This document shows, in pieces, positions 16,295 through 24,363 of a DNA stretch of 64,000 bases. The position numbers and the translations under genes were made by a program. Position 1 is the stretch's first letter. Each line of letters starts with the position of its first letter. This DNA comes from Pseudomonadota bacterium (GTDB lineage: Bacteria; Pseudomonadota; Gammaproteobacteria; Steroidobacterales; Steroidobacteraceae), in assembly GCA_023391815.1 (NCBI GenBank), contig JAEWAF010000107.1, positions 47,202-111,201 on the forward strand, given 5' to 3'. Below the pieces are notes generated by a model that was not told where the DNA came from, made no database searches, and saw nothing but the letters and a program-made list of their open reading frames with translations.

Positions 16295-17305
16295 TCAGCG
16301 TTGATACAGCGGCATGACGCCAGGCGTGCGCAGTGCAAGTTTGTAGATGCTCGATGAGGCGGTGATGTACGCCACCTTGCCTTGCTCGGCGAACGCCAGA
16401 TTCGCGGCCACTTCCGGCAGCACCAGTTGCCCGAGCACTTTTCCGCCCGGCGTGATGATGCGAATGCCGCCAGGACCGGTCGTCCACACATTGCCGGCGC
16501 TATCGACCTTGAGGCCGTCGGGCCCGCCGGGTCGCCGCTCGTCAGCGGGGTATTTGATGAGTACGCGAGCGTTGCTGACGGAACCGTCGGTGCGGACGTC
16601 GTACGCGTTGACGAAGCGCTCGGGTCCGAAGTTCGCGACGTACAGTATCTTGCCATCGGGCGAGAAGGCGAGGCCGTTGGGTAAGGCGAGGTCTTTGATC
16701 ATCGCTTCGAGCTTACCGTTGGCATAGCGGTAAACGGCGTTGAACGGCAGTTCCTTCGCCGGATCCTTGTCCATGCCCGGAAGGCCGAACGGCGGATCGG
16801 TGAACCACAGCGCACCGTCCGGTGCAAAGACCAGGTCGTTCGGGCTGTTGAGTTTCTTGCCCTGGTAGCGATCGAGCAGAGGAGTGGGCTTGCGCTGCGC
16901 GTCGAGGCGAACGATCTTGCGCCCGCCTTGCTGGACCAGGAGAACCGAGCCGTCTTTGTCGGTGACCATGGCATTCGAGCCGAGATACGAGTCGGGCGGA
17001 AACGGATCGAGGCCGCCCGCGCGCTCGATCAGCAACTCGACCTTCCCACTGCGATCTACCGCGAATACTTTGTTGTCACGCAGATCCGAGAACCACAGCC
17101 GACCCTCGCGCCACATCGGGCCTTCGGTGAACTTGAATCCGGTCGCGACACGCGCGACGGTCGTTCCCGGGGCGATGATGGCGTCGAGTGCCGGATCCAT
17201 GCGCTCGATGCGCGTCGATGTTGTATCGGCGGCTGCGATGCCGAGCACGGCAATGTTCGCAACGGCGCTGAGCAATGCAAGCCTGGCGTGACGAATTGCG
17301 TTCAT
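16295..17305 (-). CDS. SMP-30/gluconolactonase-family lactonase, exported
   Basis: The 336-residue protein starts at the ATG at 17305 with a signal peptide (LALLSAVANIAVLGIAAAD). The beta-propeller shows the SMP-30/gluconolactonase marks: KFTEGPMWREGRLWFSDL, SPNDLVFAPDGALWFTDP, ALPNGLAFSPDGKILYVAN and PGGPDGLKVDSAGNVWTTG. Glu of TEGP, Asn of SPND and ALPNG, and Asp of PDGL are the metal ligands of this family. It would hydrolyse a sugar or aldonolactone in the periplasm, which fits a position directly downstream of a PQQ dehydrogenase and its cytochrome. It is 21 bases from the next cupin gene and 11 from the ABM-like gene. Confidence 0.85.
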   Translation of the reverse strand: MNAIRHARLALLSAVANIAVLGIAAADTTSTRIERMDPALDAIIAPGTTVARVATGFKFTEGPMWREGRLWFSDLRDNKVFAVDRSGKVELLIERAGGLDPFPPDSYLGSNAMVTDKDGSVLLVQQGGRKIVRLDAQRKPTPLLDRYQGKKLNSPNDLVFAPDGALWFTDPPFGLPGMDKDPAKELPFNAVYRYANGKLEAMIKDLALPNGLAFSPDGKILYVANFGPERFVNAYDVRTDGSVSNARVLIKYPADERRPGGPDGLKVDSAGNVWTTGPGGIRIITPGGKVLGQLVLPEVAANLAFAEQGKVAYITASSSIYKLALRTPGVMPLYQR

Positions 17306-17316
17306 GAGATGTCTCG

Positions 17317-17742
17317 TCAAACAGCGTCGGTGAGCAGCACCAGATAGCCTTTGTCGGCGACGGTGTTTTCGATCATCGGCCAGTACTTGGCGTGATCCGC
17401 CGAGGCGATCCATTGCTGGCGCAGTTCCTCGCTCTCGTACGTCAGCTGAAAGCGATAGTTGATGCTCTTCGCCGGCGCGGGACCGCCTTGGATGACCTTG
17501 CGCAGCTTGAGCATCTTCAAGTCGATGTAGCCGCGATGTTTCTGTGCGACCGGCTTGAAATGATTGTGATAGGCGTCGAGCATCTCCTGCTCGCGAGCGG
17601 GATCGATGGCGAGGTCGCAGTAAAGAACGATGGGCTTCTTCGCATCGTTTGCGGCGTTTGCAGCTCGCGCCAGGGAATTGACCGTGGCGGCGCTGCCGGC
17701 GGTGAACCATGCGAGAGTTTTGAGCCAATGTCGTCGGTTCAT
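17317..17742 (-). CDS. Tat-exported ABM-like (quinol monooxygenase-type) small protein
   Basis: The 141-residue protein has the twin-arginine type leader NRRHWLKTLAWFTAGSAATV followed by a ferredoxin-fold domain. LYCDLAIDPAREQEMLDAYHNHFKPVAQKHRGYIDLKML and LTYESEELRQQWIASADHAKYWPMIEN are typical of ABM/Dabb dimeric alpha-beta barrel proteins. Such proteins oxidise quinols or bind small aromatic and haem-like ligands; export of one is uncommon. The ATG at 17742 overlaps the cytochrome c stop (ATGA). It lies within the PQQ-dehydrogenase operon, so a periplasmic role on the same substrate is likely. Confidence 0.65.
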   Translation of the reverse strand: MNRRHWLKTLAWFTAGSAATVNSLARAANAANDAKKPIVLYCDLAIDPAREQEMLDAYHNHFKPVAQKHRGYIDLKMLKLRKVIQGGPAPAKSINYRFQLTYESEELRQQWIASADHAKYWPMIENTVADKGYLVLLTDAV

Positions 17743-18104
17743 GGATGATCCTCGGTGTGCTGCTTCGATGCCGGTGGTGGTTGGGCGGCCGCGGCTCCGG
17801 TCGCGGCCGTGGAGAAGTTCTGCGACAGATATTCTTCGATGATCTGCATTTCCTCCGGCGTCACTTCGGCGCCGCGGGCCGCCATCAGATCCATGACCTC
17901 CGCCCATTGCTGTGGGGTCTTGCGCTTGGTGGTGATCATGTAGATGTCATGGCAGCTGATGCAGCTGCGCTGAATGAGCTCGAGGCCCGGCCCGGCGGGT
18001 GGCTCGCCCGGCGCCTGCTGTGCCCACAGCGGCACGCTCGCGAAGATCGATGCGACGAAGGTGAGCGTGAGGAGGCTGGTCGAACGGAACATGGGTGACT
18101 TCAC
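17739..18104 (-). CDS. Small exported monohaem cytochrome c
   Basis: The 121-residue protein has a signal peptide (LTLTFVASIFASVPLWAQQ) and one haem-binding site, RSCISCHDIYMITTKRKTPQQWAEVMDLM. The distal ligand would be a Met in the following helices (TPEEMQIIEEYL). The C-terminus is low-complexity Ala/Gln/Pro. The gene begins 1 base after the end of the PQQ dehydrogenase gene. It is the natural electron acceptor of that enzyme, passing electrons to the respiratory chain. Confidence 0.85.
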   Translation of the reverse strand: MKSPMFRSTSLLTLTFVASIFASVPLWAQQAPGEPPAGPGLELIQRSCISCHDIYMITTKRKTPQQWAEVMDLMAARGAEVTPEEMQIIEEYLSQNFSTAATGAAAAQPPPASKQHTEDHP

Positions 18105-20000
18105 TTATGGGAGTGCGAACGCGGTGACCGTGTCGCTTTCGACCGGATCACCCGCGAACCCGCCGGTATTCACGGCCGCGACGAATTGCTTGCCGTTCGG
18201 GCCGCGATAGGTGATCGGCGTGCCGTAGATCGAGGCCGGCAGCTTGAAGCTCCACAACTCGGCACCGGTGCGAGTGTCGAACGCGCGGATGCGCTTGTCG
18301 TCCGTGCCGCCGATGAAGGTGAGCCCGCTGGCCGTGAGGATCGGCCCGCCTGCGCTGATGCGACCGGTGTTCTTCAGGGGCTCTGGCAGGTTGTCGCTGA
18401 CGCCCAGAGTCGAGCGCCATGCGATGGTTCCCGTGTTTACGTCCACTGCAACCAGGCTGCCCCAGGGTGGCTGCTGGCAGGGCAGGCGCGTTTCGTGATT
18501 CCAGAAATAGACGTAACCATCTTTCAGGCCCCACGAGCCATCGGGCCGCTTCGCGAGTTGCTGTGGGCTCGCGAGCTCGTTGATGTTCACAATGAAATAT
18601 CCAAGGCGGGCGTCGAACGCGCCGCCGCCCCAGTCGACGCCACCGAGACTGCCAGGAAAGCTCGCAACGGCGGAGTCGCCACGCAACGGCTGAAAGGCAC
18701 GGCTTTCGACGATGTTCTTTTCGCGGATGAGCTGTTCGCAATACGCGCGATGTTCCGGCGTGAGATCGGCGAGATCCGAGGTCTTGAACTCCAAGCGCGC
18801 AAGCGGCGGCGGAGCCACCGGCATCGGCTGCGTGGGCCACGGCGCTTCATCCGGAATATCAGTGTCCATCGGCACTGGTACTTCTTTCACGTCATAGAGC
18901 GGTTTGCCGCTGACGCGGTCGAGCAGAAACAGCATCGCGGTTTTGTTCATCAGGGCGATGGCGGGAATCGTCTTGCCATTCCTCTTCACGTCGACGAGCG
19001 TGGCCGCGGGCAGGTCGAGGTCCCAGATATCGTGATGCACGGTTTGGAAGTGCCACAGATATTTGCCGGTCGCGGCTTCGACGGCGACGATGGAATTGCT
19101 GAACAGATTGGCGCCCTTGCGGTCGCCGCCCCAGCGATCGAAGGCCGGCGCGCCGACGGGCAGATACACGATGCCGCGCTCCGCATCGAGTACGAGTGAC
19201 GTCCATACGTTCACGCCCGAACGATTCTTCCAGCTGTCGCCCTCCCAAGTGTCGTGGCCGAACTCACCGGGGCGGGGCACGGTGTGAAATGTCCACACGA
19301 GCTCGCCGGTGCGAGCATCCCAGGCACGCACGTCGCCCGCGGCGCCCAGCGAGGGTGTTTCCTGCACGCGCGAGCCAGTGATGACCAGATTTTTATAAGT
19401 GAGCGGCGGTGAGCTCATCCCCAAGGGTGCGCGAGGCGCGCCGTTCATGACCTCGGGCGTTTTCATGTCGAGCAAGCCGTCCTTGCCGAAGCTTGCGATG
19501 GGCTTGCCCGTCGCCGCGGACAGTTTGATCAGTTTGCCGCTGCGGGTGCCGAAGAAAATCGCGGGCTCGGAATCGGCGAGGCCCGGCCAATATTCGACAC
19601 CGCGCATGGAAGGTTGATCGTGATTGGGCAACTCGTAGACCCACAACTCGCGACCTGTGTCGGGATCGAGGGCCACGACGCGTCCGTACGGTGTGGAGAC
19701 GAACATACGACCGTTCACGACCAGCGGCGTCGCCTCTGAAGGGATGAACCGGCTGCGACGCATCGGCATTTCATCGCCGACGTCGCTCGAGGGCGGCAGC
19801 GGTGTCGCGCTCGGCGGCTTCATGTGATAAGTCCAGGCCACCTGCAACGTAGCGACATTGGCCGGTGTGATCTGATCGAGCGGTGAGAAGCGAGTGCCGC
19901 CGGCATCGCGATGGTAGGTCGGCCAATCGACCGAGACGGGCGTGCTCGTGCACGCGGTCATCAGGGCGCCAGCGGCGGCGATGACGATCGTTCGCTTCAT
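18105..20000 (-). CDS. PQQ-dependent dehydrogenase, lipoprotein
   Basis: The 631-residue quinoprotein has a lipoprotein signal (AAAGALMTACTS, Cys at residue 17). The propeller shows W-TYHRDAGGTRFSPLDQI at the start and repeated W-motifs (ALDPDTGRELWVYEL, AWDARTGELVWTFHTV). The active-site strand TVHHDIWDLDLPA is typical of glucose/quinate/glycerol-type PQQ enzymes. It lacks the N-terminal membrane helices of Gcd, so it is a peripheral periplasmic enzyme tethered by lipid. No PQQ synthesis genes are in this window. It overlaps the leading cupin gene by 4 bases and is followed at once by its cytochrome c. The substrate is probably an alcohol, aldose or cyclic polyol. Confidence 0.88.
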   Translation of the reverse strand: MKRTIVIAAAGALMTACTSTPVSVDWPTYHRDAGGTRFSPLDQITPANVATLQVAWTYHMKPPSATPLPPSSDVGDEMPMRRSRFIPSEATPLVVNGRMFVSTPYGRVVALDPDTGRELWVYELPNHDQPSMRGVEYWPGLADSEPAIFFGTRSGKLIKLSAATGKPIASFGKDGLLDMKTPEVMNGAPRAPLGMSSPPLTYKNLVITGSRVQETPSLGAAGDVRAWDARTGELVWTFHTVPRPGEFGHDTWEGDSWKNRSGVNVWTSLVLDAERGIVYLPVGAPAFDRWGGDRKGANLFSNSIVAVEAATGKYLWHFQTVHHDIWDLDLPAATLVDVKRNGKTIPAIALMNKTAMLFLLDRVSGKPLYDVKEVPVPMDTDIPDEAPWPTQPMPVAPPPLARLEFKTSDLADLTPEHRAYCEQLIREKNIVESRAFQPLRGDSAVASFPGSLGGVDWGGGAFDARLGYFIVNINELASPQQLAKRPDGSWGLKDGYVYFWNHETRLPCQQPPWGSLVAVDVNTGTIAWRSTLGVSDNLPEPLKNTGRISAGGPILTASGLTFIGGTDDKRIRAFDTRTGAELWSFKLPASIYGTPITYRGPNGKQFVAAVNTGGFAGDPVESDTVTAFALP

Positions 20001-20914
20001 TGCTGTTTCCGAGGAGGACGGGGCTGTTGGAGTAGGGCAGTCTTTGCAGCCGTATCGCGCGCGACGCCGATGATCATGAGCTCGAGCGGAGCGGCGCTTT
20101 CGTTGCTGAAGGATTTGACGTGGCCAAGATCGACCGCGATGGCGTCGCCACTACGAATGCTGGCGCGTTCGGCATCGAGCGTGACCGTGCCGGTGCCGGA
20201 GAGCACGTAATAAACTTCGCTCATGTCCGCGAGGCTCGCAGGTCCGATGTTGGTGCCTGAGGGCAAGATGAGGTGATCGACGTAAGACCAGGTCGTGAAG
20301 AACACGCTGGGCTCGAGTGCGCGACGATATTGCACGCGTCCACGACCGCCATTCATCGCATCGACCGGCTTCAGCAGAGCGCGATCGAGCCGCATCGAGA
20401 TGAACTGCGGGACCGGGTCGAGGGGCACGCCGACGCGCGTATCGCCAAGATCGAAAGCATCGTAGGTCTTGGACGTGCCGACGTTGATGTTCAGCCACTG
20501 AATGGGCCGATCCGTCGGGTTATAGATCGCATGCGAGTGGCCTTGCCGATTCGGCGCGCCGGCGGGCGCTTTAATAAGAGAAGTGCGCCCATCGACGGTG
20601 AATTCAGCCTCGCCGTCGAGAATGACGAACATTTCCTCGCAGTAATTATGAAAATGCTGGCCGATGCCACTGCGCGGCTGGATCACGCCGCGATGGAGAA
20701 AGATGAAATTGGTCGCGAGCGCATCGCTCCCGAGCAGCACCGCGAAATCCATCGAGCCCGCGCCGGCGTGCACGCCCGTGAGAGCGCGAAAGGTTGTCGG
20801 ATCGGTGTGCGCAATCCGTTGCTCCAGCGGCATGCTCGTCGATGGCCGCGGCGTATCGGCCGCAAAAGTAGCGGCGGACACGAACAAGGATGCAATGAAG
20901 GCCCGGCTGGTCAC
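19997..20914 (-). CDS. Exported bicupin protein leading the PQQ operon
   Basis: The start is a GTG at 20914, with GGGGGAAGAG directly upstream and a signal peptide (RAFIASLFVSAATFAAD) directly downstream; an earlier in-frame codon at 21007 would overlap the divergent gene and is unlikely. The 305-residue protein has two cupin_2 domains. The first reads GQHFHNYCEEMFVILDGEAEFTVDG with GHSHAIYN and keeps the metal ligands. The second reads ADMSEVYYVLSGTGTVTLD with GDAIAVDLGHVKSF and is less complete. It is first in the six-gene operon and overlaps the PQQ dehydrogenase start by 4 bases. Its enzymatic role is unknown. Confidence 0.78.
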   Translation of the reverse strand: MTSRAFIASLFVSAATFAADTPRPSTSMPLEQRIAHTDPTTFRALTGVHAGAGSMDFAVLLGSDALATNFIFLHRGVIQPRSGIGQHFHNYCEEMFVILDGEAEFTVDGRTSLIKAPAGAPNRQGHSHAIYNPTDRPIQWLNINVGTSKTYDAFDLGDTRVGVPLDPVPQFISMRLDRALLKPVDAMNGGRGRVQYRRALEPSVFFTTWSYVDHLILPSGTNIGPASLADMSEVYYVLSGTGTVTLDAERASIRSGDAIAVDLGHVKSFSNESAAPLELMIIGVARDTAAKTALLQQPRPPRKQQ

Positions 20915-20970
20915 GCGCTCTTCCCCCTGGCCGCCGATCTGTGTCTGCGGCGTTGTCGTCCCATACCATA

Positions 20971-20990
20971 TCCGATAGCATATACGATAT
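20971..20990. promoter_or_regulatory. AT-rich operator in the cupin/MFS divergent promoter
   Basis: TCCGATAGCATATACGATAT matches the operator at 27138-27157 in 16 of 20 positions. Its right part, CATAT-ACG-ATATG (20979-20991), is a perfect 5-3-5 palindrome. It lies between the divergent starts at 20914 and 20989 and overlaps the ATG of the MFS gene, so binding would block the rightward operon in particular. Confidence 0.6.
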
Positions 20991-22308
20991 GACGGCGACG
21001 GCAACAAAAGTCCGACAATTAGTCCGGCCCAGTGTCGTGCCGGTGCGCTTCTTATTAGTGTTCGTGCTGTTCCTCCTCAGCACGGTCGCGTTTCTGGATC
21101 GGACCAATATTTCGATTGCGGGGGTCGCGCTCGCGCAGGAGTACGGCCTCACGCAGGTTCAACTCGGCTGGGTGTTCAGTGCCTTCCTCATTGGATATGC
21201 GGGATTTCAGATTCCCGCGGGTTGGCTCGCGGTGCGCCTCGGGCCGAGAAACATCCTGACGCTCGGTGTGCTGTGGTGGGGCGTGTTTACCGGACTGACC
21301 GCCATTGTTTCCCCAGCCGCGAGCCACGCCTTGATTGCACTCATCCTGGTGCGATTCGGCCTGGGCGTCGGAGAATCGGTGATTTATCCAGCGGCCAATC
21401 AATTCGTGGCTCGTTGGATCCCGGTGCACGAGCGCGGCAAGGCCAACGGTTGGATCTTCGCCGGTGTGGGCGCGGGTGCGGGCCTCACACCGCCGATCTT
21501 GAACGCGATCATCGAGTCGCACGGCTGGCGCGCGTCGTTCTGGTTCTGCGCCATCGTAGGATGTATCGCGGGTCTCCTATGGTATGTCACGGCTCGCGAT
21601 CGTCCCGATGATCACCCGCGCGTTTCCGAGGCAGAGCTCGAGCAGATTCGAGCGGGCATCGATGGGGCTACGCCGGCGGAGCGACCGCCGATTCCCTGGC
21701 GGCGCATCTTCGCCAACCGGGACGTATGGGCGCTCACGATCAGTTACTTCACGTTCGGTTACGTGGTCTGGATTTTTTTCAGCTGGTTCTTTATTTATCT
21801 CGCCGAAGCGCGCGGCTTGAATCTCAAGACCAGCGCGCTGTACAGCATGTTGCCCTTCATCGCCATGACGATCTGTTGTCTGCTGGGCGGTGTGATCAAC
21901 GATGCCGTGGTCAAACGTCGCGGGCTGCGTTGGGGACGTTGTGGATTGCCGGCGGTCGCCTTGCTGTTGACCGCGATCTTCTTAGCCTCGGGCTCGATGG
22001 CCGACAGCGCCGGCGTCGCGACTGTGATCCTGGCGGGCGGCGCGGGCGCGATCTACCTTTCGCAGAGCGCCTACTGGTCGGTGACGGCGGACTTCGCCGG
22101 TCCGCATGCGGGCGTCGTCGCTGGCGTGATGAACATGGGATGTCAGGTCGGCGGCGCCATCACCGCATCGCTGACGCCATGGATCGCCGACGAGTTCGGA
22201 TGGAAAACCGCCTTCTTCGTGGCGGCGGCGCTCGCGCTGCTGGGCGCCTTTGCCTGGTTGCTGGTCGATCCGACGCGACCGCTCGAGGAACATCGCTTTG
22301 CCCAATGA
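20989..22308 (+). CDS. MFS transporter, anion:cation symporter (ACS/phthalate permease) type
   Basis: The 439-residue carrier has 12 predicted membrane segments. Family marks are the first-helix FLDRTNISIAG, QIPAGWLAVRLGPRN (motif between TM2 and TM3), RFGLGVGESVIYPAANQFVARWIPVHERGKANG and the TM11 segment GVVAGVMNMGCQVGGA. ACS carriers bring in organic anions such as hexonates, tartrate or phthalate with protons. It starts at the ATG at 20989 inside an operator and is translationally coupled to the CoA-transferase gene (ATGA overlap). It probably imports the compound or acid generated in the periplasm by the divergent quinoprotein operon. Confidence 0.85.
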   Translation: MTATATKVRQLVRPSVVPVRFLLVFVLFLLSTVAFLDRTNISIAGVALAQEYGLTQVQLGWVFSAFLIGYAGFQIPAGWLAVRLGPRNILTLGVLWWGVFTGLTAIVSPAASHALIALILVRFGLGVGESVIYPAANQFVARWIPVHERGKANGWIFAGVGAGAGLTPPILNAIIESHGWRASFWFCAIVGCIAGLLWYVTARDRPDDHPRVSEAELEQIRAGIDGATPAERPPIPWRRIFANRDVWALTISYFTFGYVVWIFFSWFFIYLAEARGLNLKTSALYSMLPFIAMTICCLLGGVINDAVVKRRGLRWGRCGLPAVALLLTAIFLASGSMADSAGVATVILAGGAGAIYLSQSAYWSVTADFAGPHAGVVAGVMNMGCQVGGAITASLTPWIADEFGWKTAFFVAAALALLGAFAWLLVDPTRPLEEHRFAQ

Positions 22309-23531
22309 GACAGACCGTGGAAACATCGACGAATAACGAGAACGCAGGCTTGCCGCTGGCGGGAATCCGCGTGCTCGACATCACGCAGGTCATGGCCGGG
22401 CCATTCTGTTGCATGTTGTTGGGTGACATGGGGGCCGATGTCATCAAGATCGAGCCGCCCCAAGGCGGCGATTCGACGCGCCACTCGATGGGCTTCCGTC
22501 TGAAAGGCGAGGACAGCCCCGGCTTTCTCGCGCTCAATCGCAACAAGCGAAGCATCGCCCTCGATCTGAAAAATCCTGCCGATCGTGACGTGCTGTACGC
22601 GCTCGTGAAAACGGCGGACGTGTTGGTCGAGAACGCGCGTCCCGGCGTCGCCGCTCGCCTCGGCATGGGCTATGACACGCTCTCTGAAATGAATCCGCGA
22701 CTGGTGTACGCGAGCATCTCCGGGTTTGGCCAGACCGGTCCATGGGCCCAACGCCCGGGATTCGATCTGATCGCGCAGGCCATGTCGGGCGCGCTGAGCG
22801 CGACCGGGCTGCCGGGCACCGAGCCCGTGAAGAATGGGATTCCGGTCGCGGATCTCGGCGCCGGCTTGTTCGCCGCCTATGGCATTTTGAGCGCGCTCAT
22901 GGGCAGAGAAAAATCGGGCCGCGGTCAGTTCATCGATGCGTCGCTACTCGAAGCCGCGCTCGGCTTGTCCGTGTGGGAGACGACCGAGTTTTGGGGGACC
23001 GGCAAATCGCCGCAACCGATCGGCAGCGCGAATCGCATGTCCGCCCCTTATCAAGCGGTGCAGGCGTCCGATGGATATTTCGTCATCGGCGCGGCCAATC
23101 AGAAACTGTGGCTCACTTTCCTGGAAGTCGTGCAGCGGCCGGAGCTGAACGCCGATCCGCGTTTTGCGACCAACGCGCTGCGAGTGACCAATCGCATCGA
23201 GCTCATCGAGGCGTTGCGGCCCACACTCGCACAGCGCACGGTGCACGCCTGGGTCGAGGCGCTGTTGGCCGCGGGTGTGCCCGCAGGTCCGATCTACAAT
23301 TACGAACAGGCGCTCGCGAGCGATCACGTCGCCGCGCGCGAGATGGTGATGAATATTCCCCATCCGGTGGAAGGCTCGTTTCGCGCGCTGGGATTCCCGG
23401 TCAAAATGCGGGGCACGCCGCAGCGGGTGCGATATTCACCGCCGTTGCTCAATCAGCATGGCGAAGAAATTCGTCGCGAGCTGATCGAGCAAGGTCTGCT
23501 GGCTTCCGGGCAAGAGGCAATCGCGCGATGA
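22305..23531 (+). CDS. Class III CoA-transferase (CaiB/BaiF family)
   Basis: The protein has 408 residues from the ATG at 22305. Family III marks are GIRVLDITQVMAGPFCCMLLGDMGADVIKIEPP, ADVLVENARPGVAARLGMGYDTL, NPRLVYASISGFGQTGPWAQRPGFDLIAQAMSG and GRGQFIDASLLEA. The catalytic aspartate is in the GFD or ADLGAG region of the fold. It moves CoA between a donor acyl-CoA and a carboxylic acid. It lies between an organic-anion carrier and an enoyl-CoA hydratase with 4-base overlaps on both sides, which suggests activation of the imported acid to its CoA ester followed by hydration or retro-aldol cleavage. Confidence 0.9.
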   Translation: MRQTVETSTNNENAGLPLAGIRVLDITQVMAGPFCCMLLGDMGADVIKIEPPQGGDSTRHSMGFRLKGEDSPGFLALNRNKRSIALDLKNPADRDVLYALVKTADVLVENARPGVAARLGMGYDTLSEMNPRLVYASISGFGQTGPWAQRPGFDLIAQAMSGALSATGLPGTEPVKNGIPVADLGAGLFAAYGILSALMGREKSGRGQFIDASLLEAALGLSVWETTEFWGTGKSPQPIGSANRMSAPYQAVQASDGYFVIGAANQKLWLTFLEVVQRPELNADPRFATNALRVTNRIELIEALRPTLAQRTVHAWVEALLAAGVPAGPIYNYEQALASDHVAAREMVMNIPHPVEGSFRALGFPVKMRGTPQRVRYSPPLLNQHGEEIRRELIEQGLLASGQEAIAR

Positions 23532-24310
23532 GTGAAGCCAGGCTGGTTTATGAAAAGCGCGACGCCGTCGCGCGGATCTCGTTCGACAATCCAACGGCGC
23601 ACAATGCCTTGACGCATCAGATGTGGTGCGACTTGCGCGATGTGTGCAGGCAGATTGCGCAAGATCCGAGTGTTCGCGCCGTGACATTTCGCGGCGTCGG
23701 TGGCAAGGCGTTCATCTCCGGCACCGATATCAGCGGCTTCGTCGGGTTCACCTCGGGGCGCGACGGCATCGCTTATGAGCGACACATCGATGAGTGCATG
23801 GCCGCGGTGGACGCGTTACCCATGACGACCATCGCCATCATCGAGGGCTGGGCCGTAGGCGGCGGGCTAAATATCTTCAGCGCCGCAGACATTCGCATTG
23901 CCACGCCCGATGCGCGCTTCGCATCGCCGTTGGGACGGACCATCGGCAACTGCTTATCGATGAGCAGCTGCGCCCGCATCGCTGGCGCGATCGGTATCAC
24001 GATGGCCAAGCGCATGTTGTTGCTCGGGGAAGTGATCTCCGCGCAGGAAATGATGAGCCGGGGCGTCTTGTACAACGTGGTCGATGCGGGCGGGTTGGAT
24101 GCCGCCGTCGATGCGCTCTGTCAGCGCGCGGTCTCAAATGCGCCGCTCACGACGCGTGCCAGCAAGGAGATGATTCGCCGGCTGAGCGCCGCGAACCTGC
24201 CGAACATCGACGATCTCATCGAGCAGGTGTACGGCAGCGAGGACTTCAAGCGCGGTGTGCAGAACTTCGTGGCGAAGAACAAAGGCGTGCCGCAGTGGAG
24301 CGGCAAGTAG
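23528..24310 (+). CDS. Enoyl-CoA hydratase/isomerase family protein
   Basis: The 260-residue crotonase-fold protein contains RISFDNPTAHNALTHQMW, FRGVGGKAFISGTDISGF (oxyanion hole), IIEGWAVGGGLNIFSAADIRIATPDARFASP and a C-terminal KEMIRRL helix. At the second active-site position the usual glutamates of hydratases are replaced: RTIGNCLSMSSCARI has no obvious acid pair. It may therefore act as an isomerase, hydrolase or lyase rather than a classical hydratase. It is last of the three-gene rightward operon and ends at a bidirectional terminator. Confidence 0.85.
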   Translation: MSEARLVYEKRDAVARISFDNPTAHNALTHQMWCDLRDVCRQIAQDPSVRAVTFRGVGGKAFISGTDISGFVGFTSGRDGIAYERHIDECMAAVDALPMTTIAIIEGWAVGGGLNIFSAADIRIATPDARFASPLGRTIGNCLSMSSCARIAGAIGITMAKRMLLLGEVISAQEMMSRGVLYNVVDAGGLDAAVDALCQRAVSNAPLTTRASKEMIRRLSAANLPNIDDLIEQVYGSEDFKRGVQNFVAKNKGVPQWSGK

Positions 24311-24317
24311 GCTGACG

Positions 24318-24345
24318 GTTCGGCGACCCGGTGAGGTCGCCGAAC
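24318..24345. terminator. Bidirectional terminator between converging operons
   Basis: GTTCGGCGACC (24318-24328) and GGTCGCCGAAC (24335-24345) form a perfect 11-bp stem with loop CGGTGA. It lies 8 bases after the enoyl-CoA hydratase stop and 18 bases from the end of the aldehyde dehydrogenase gene on the other strand, so it can serve both. Confidence 0.7.
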
Positions 24346-24363
24346 ACCCTTGGTCGATTCCCG

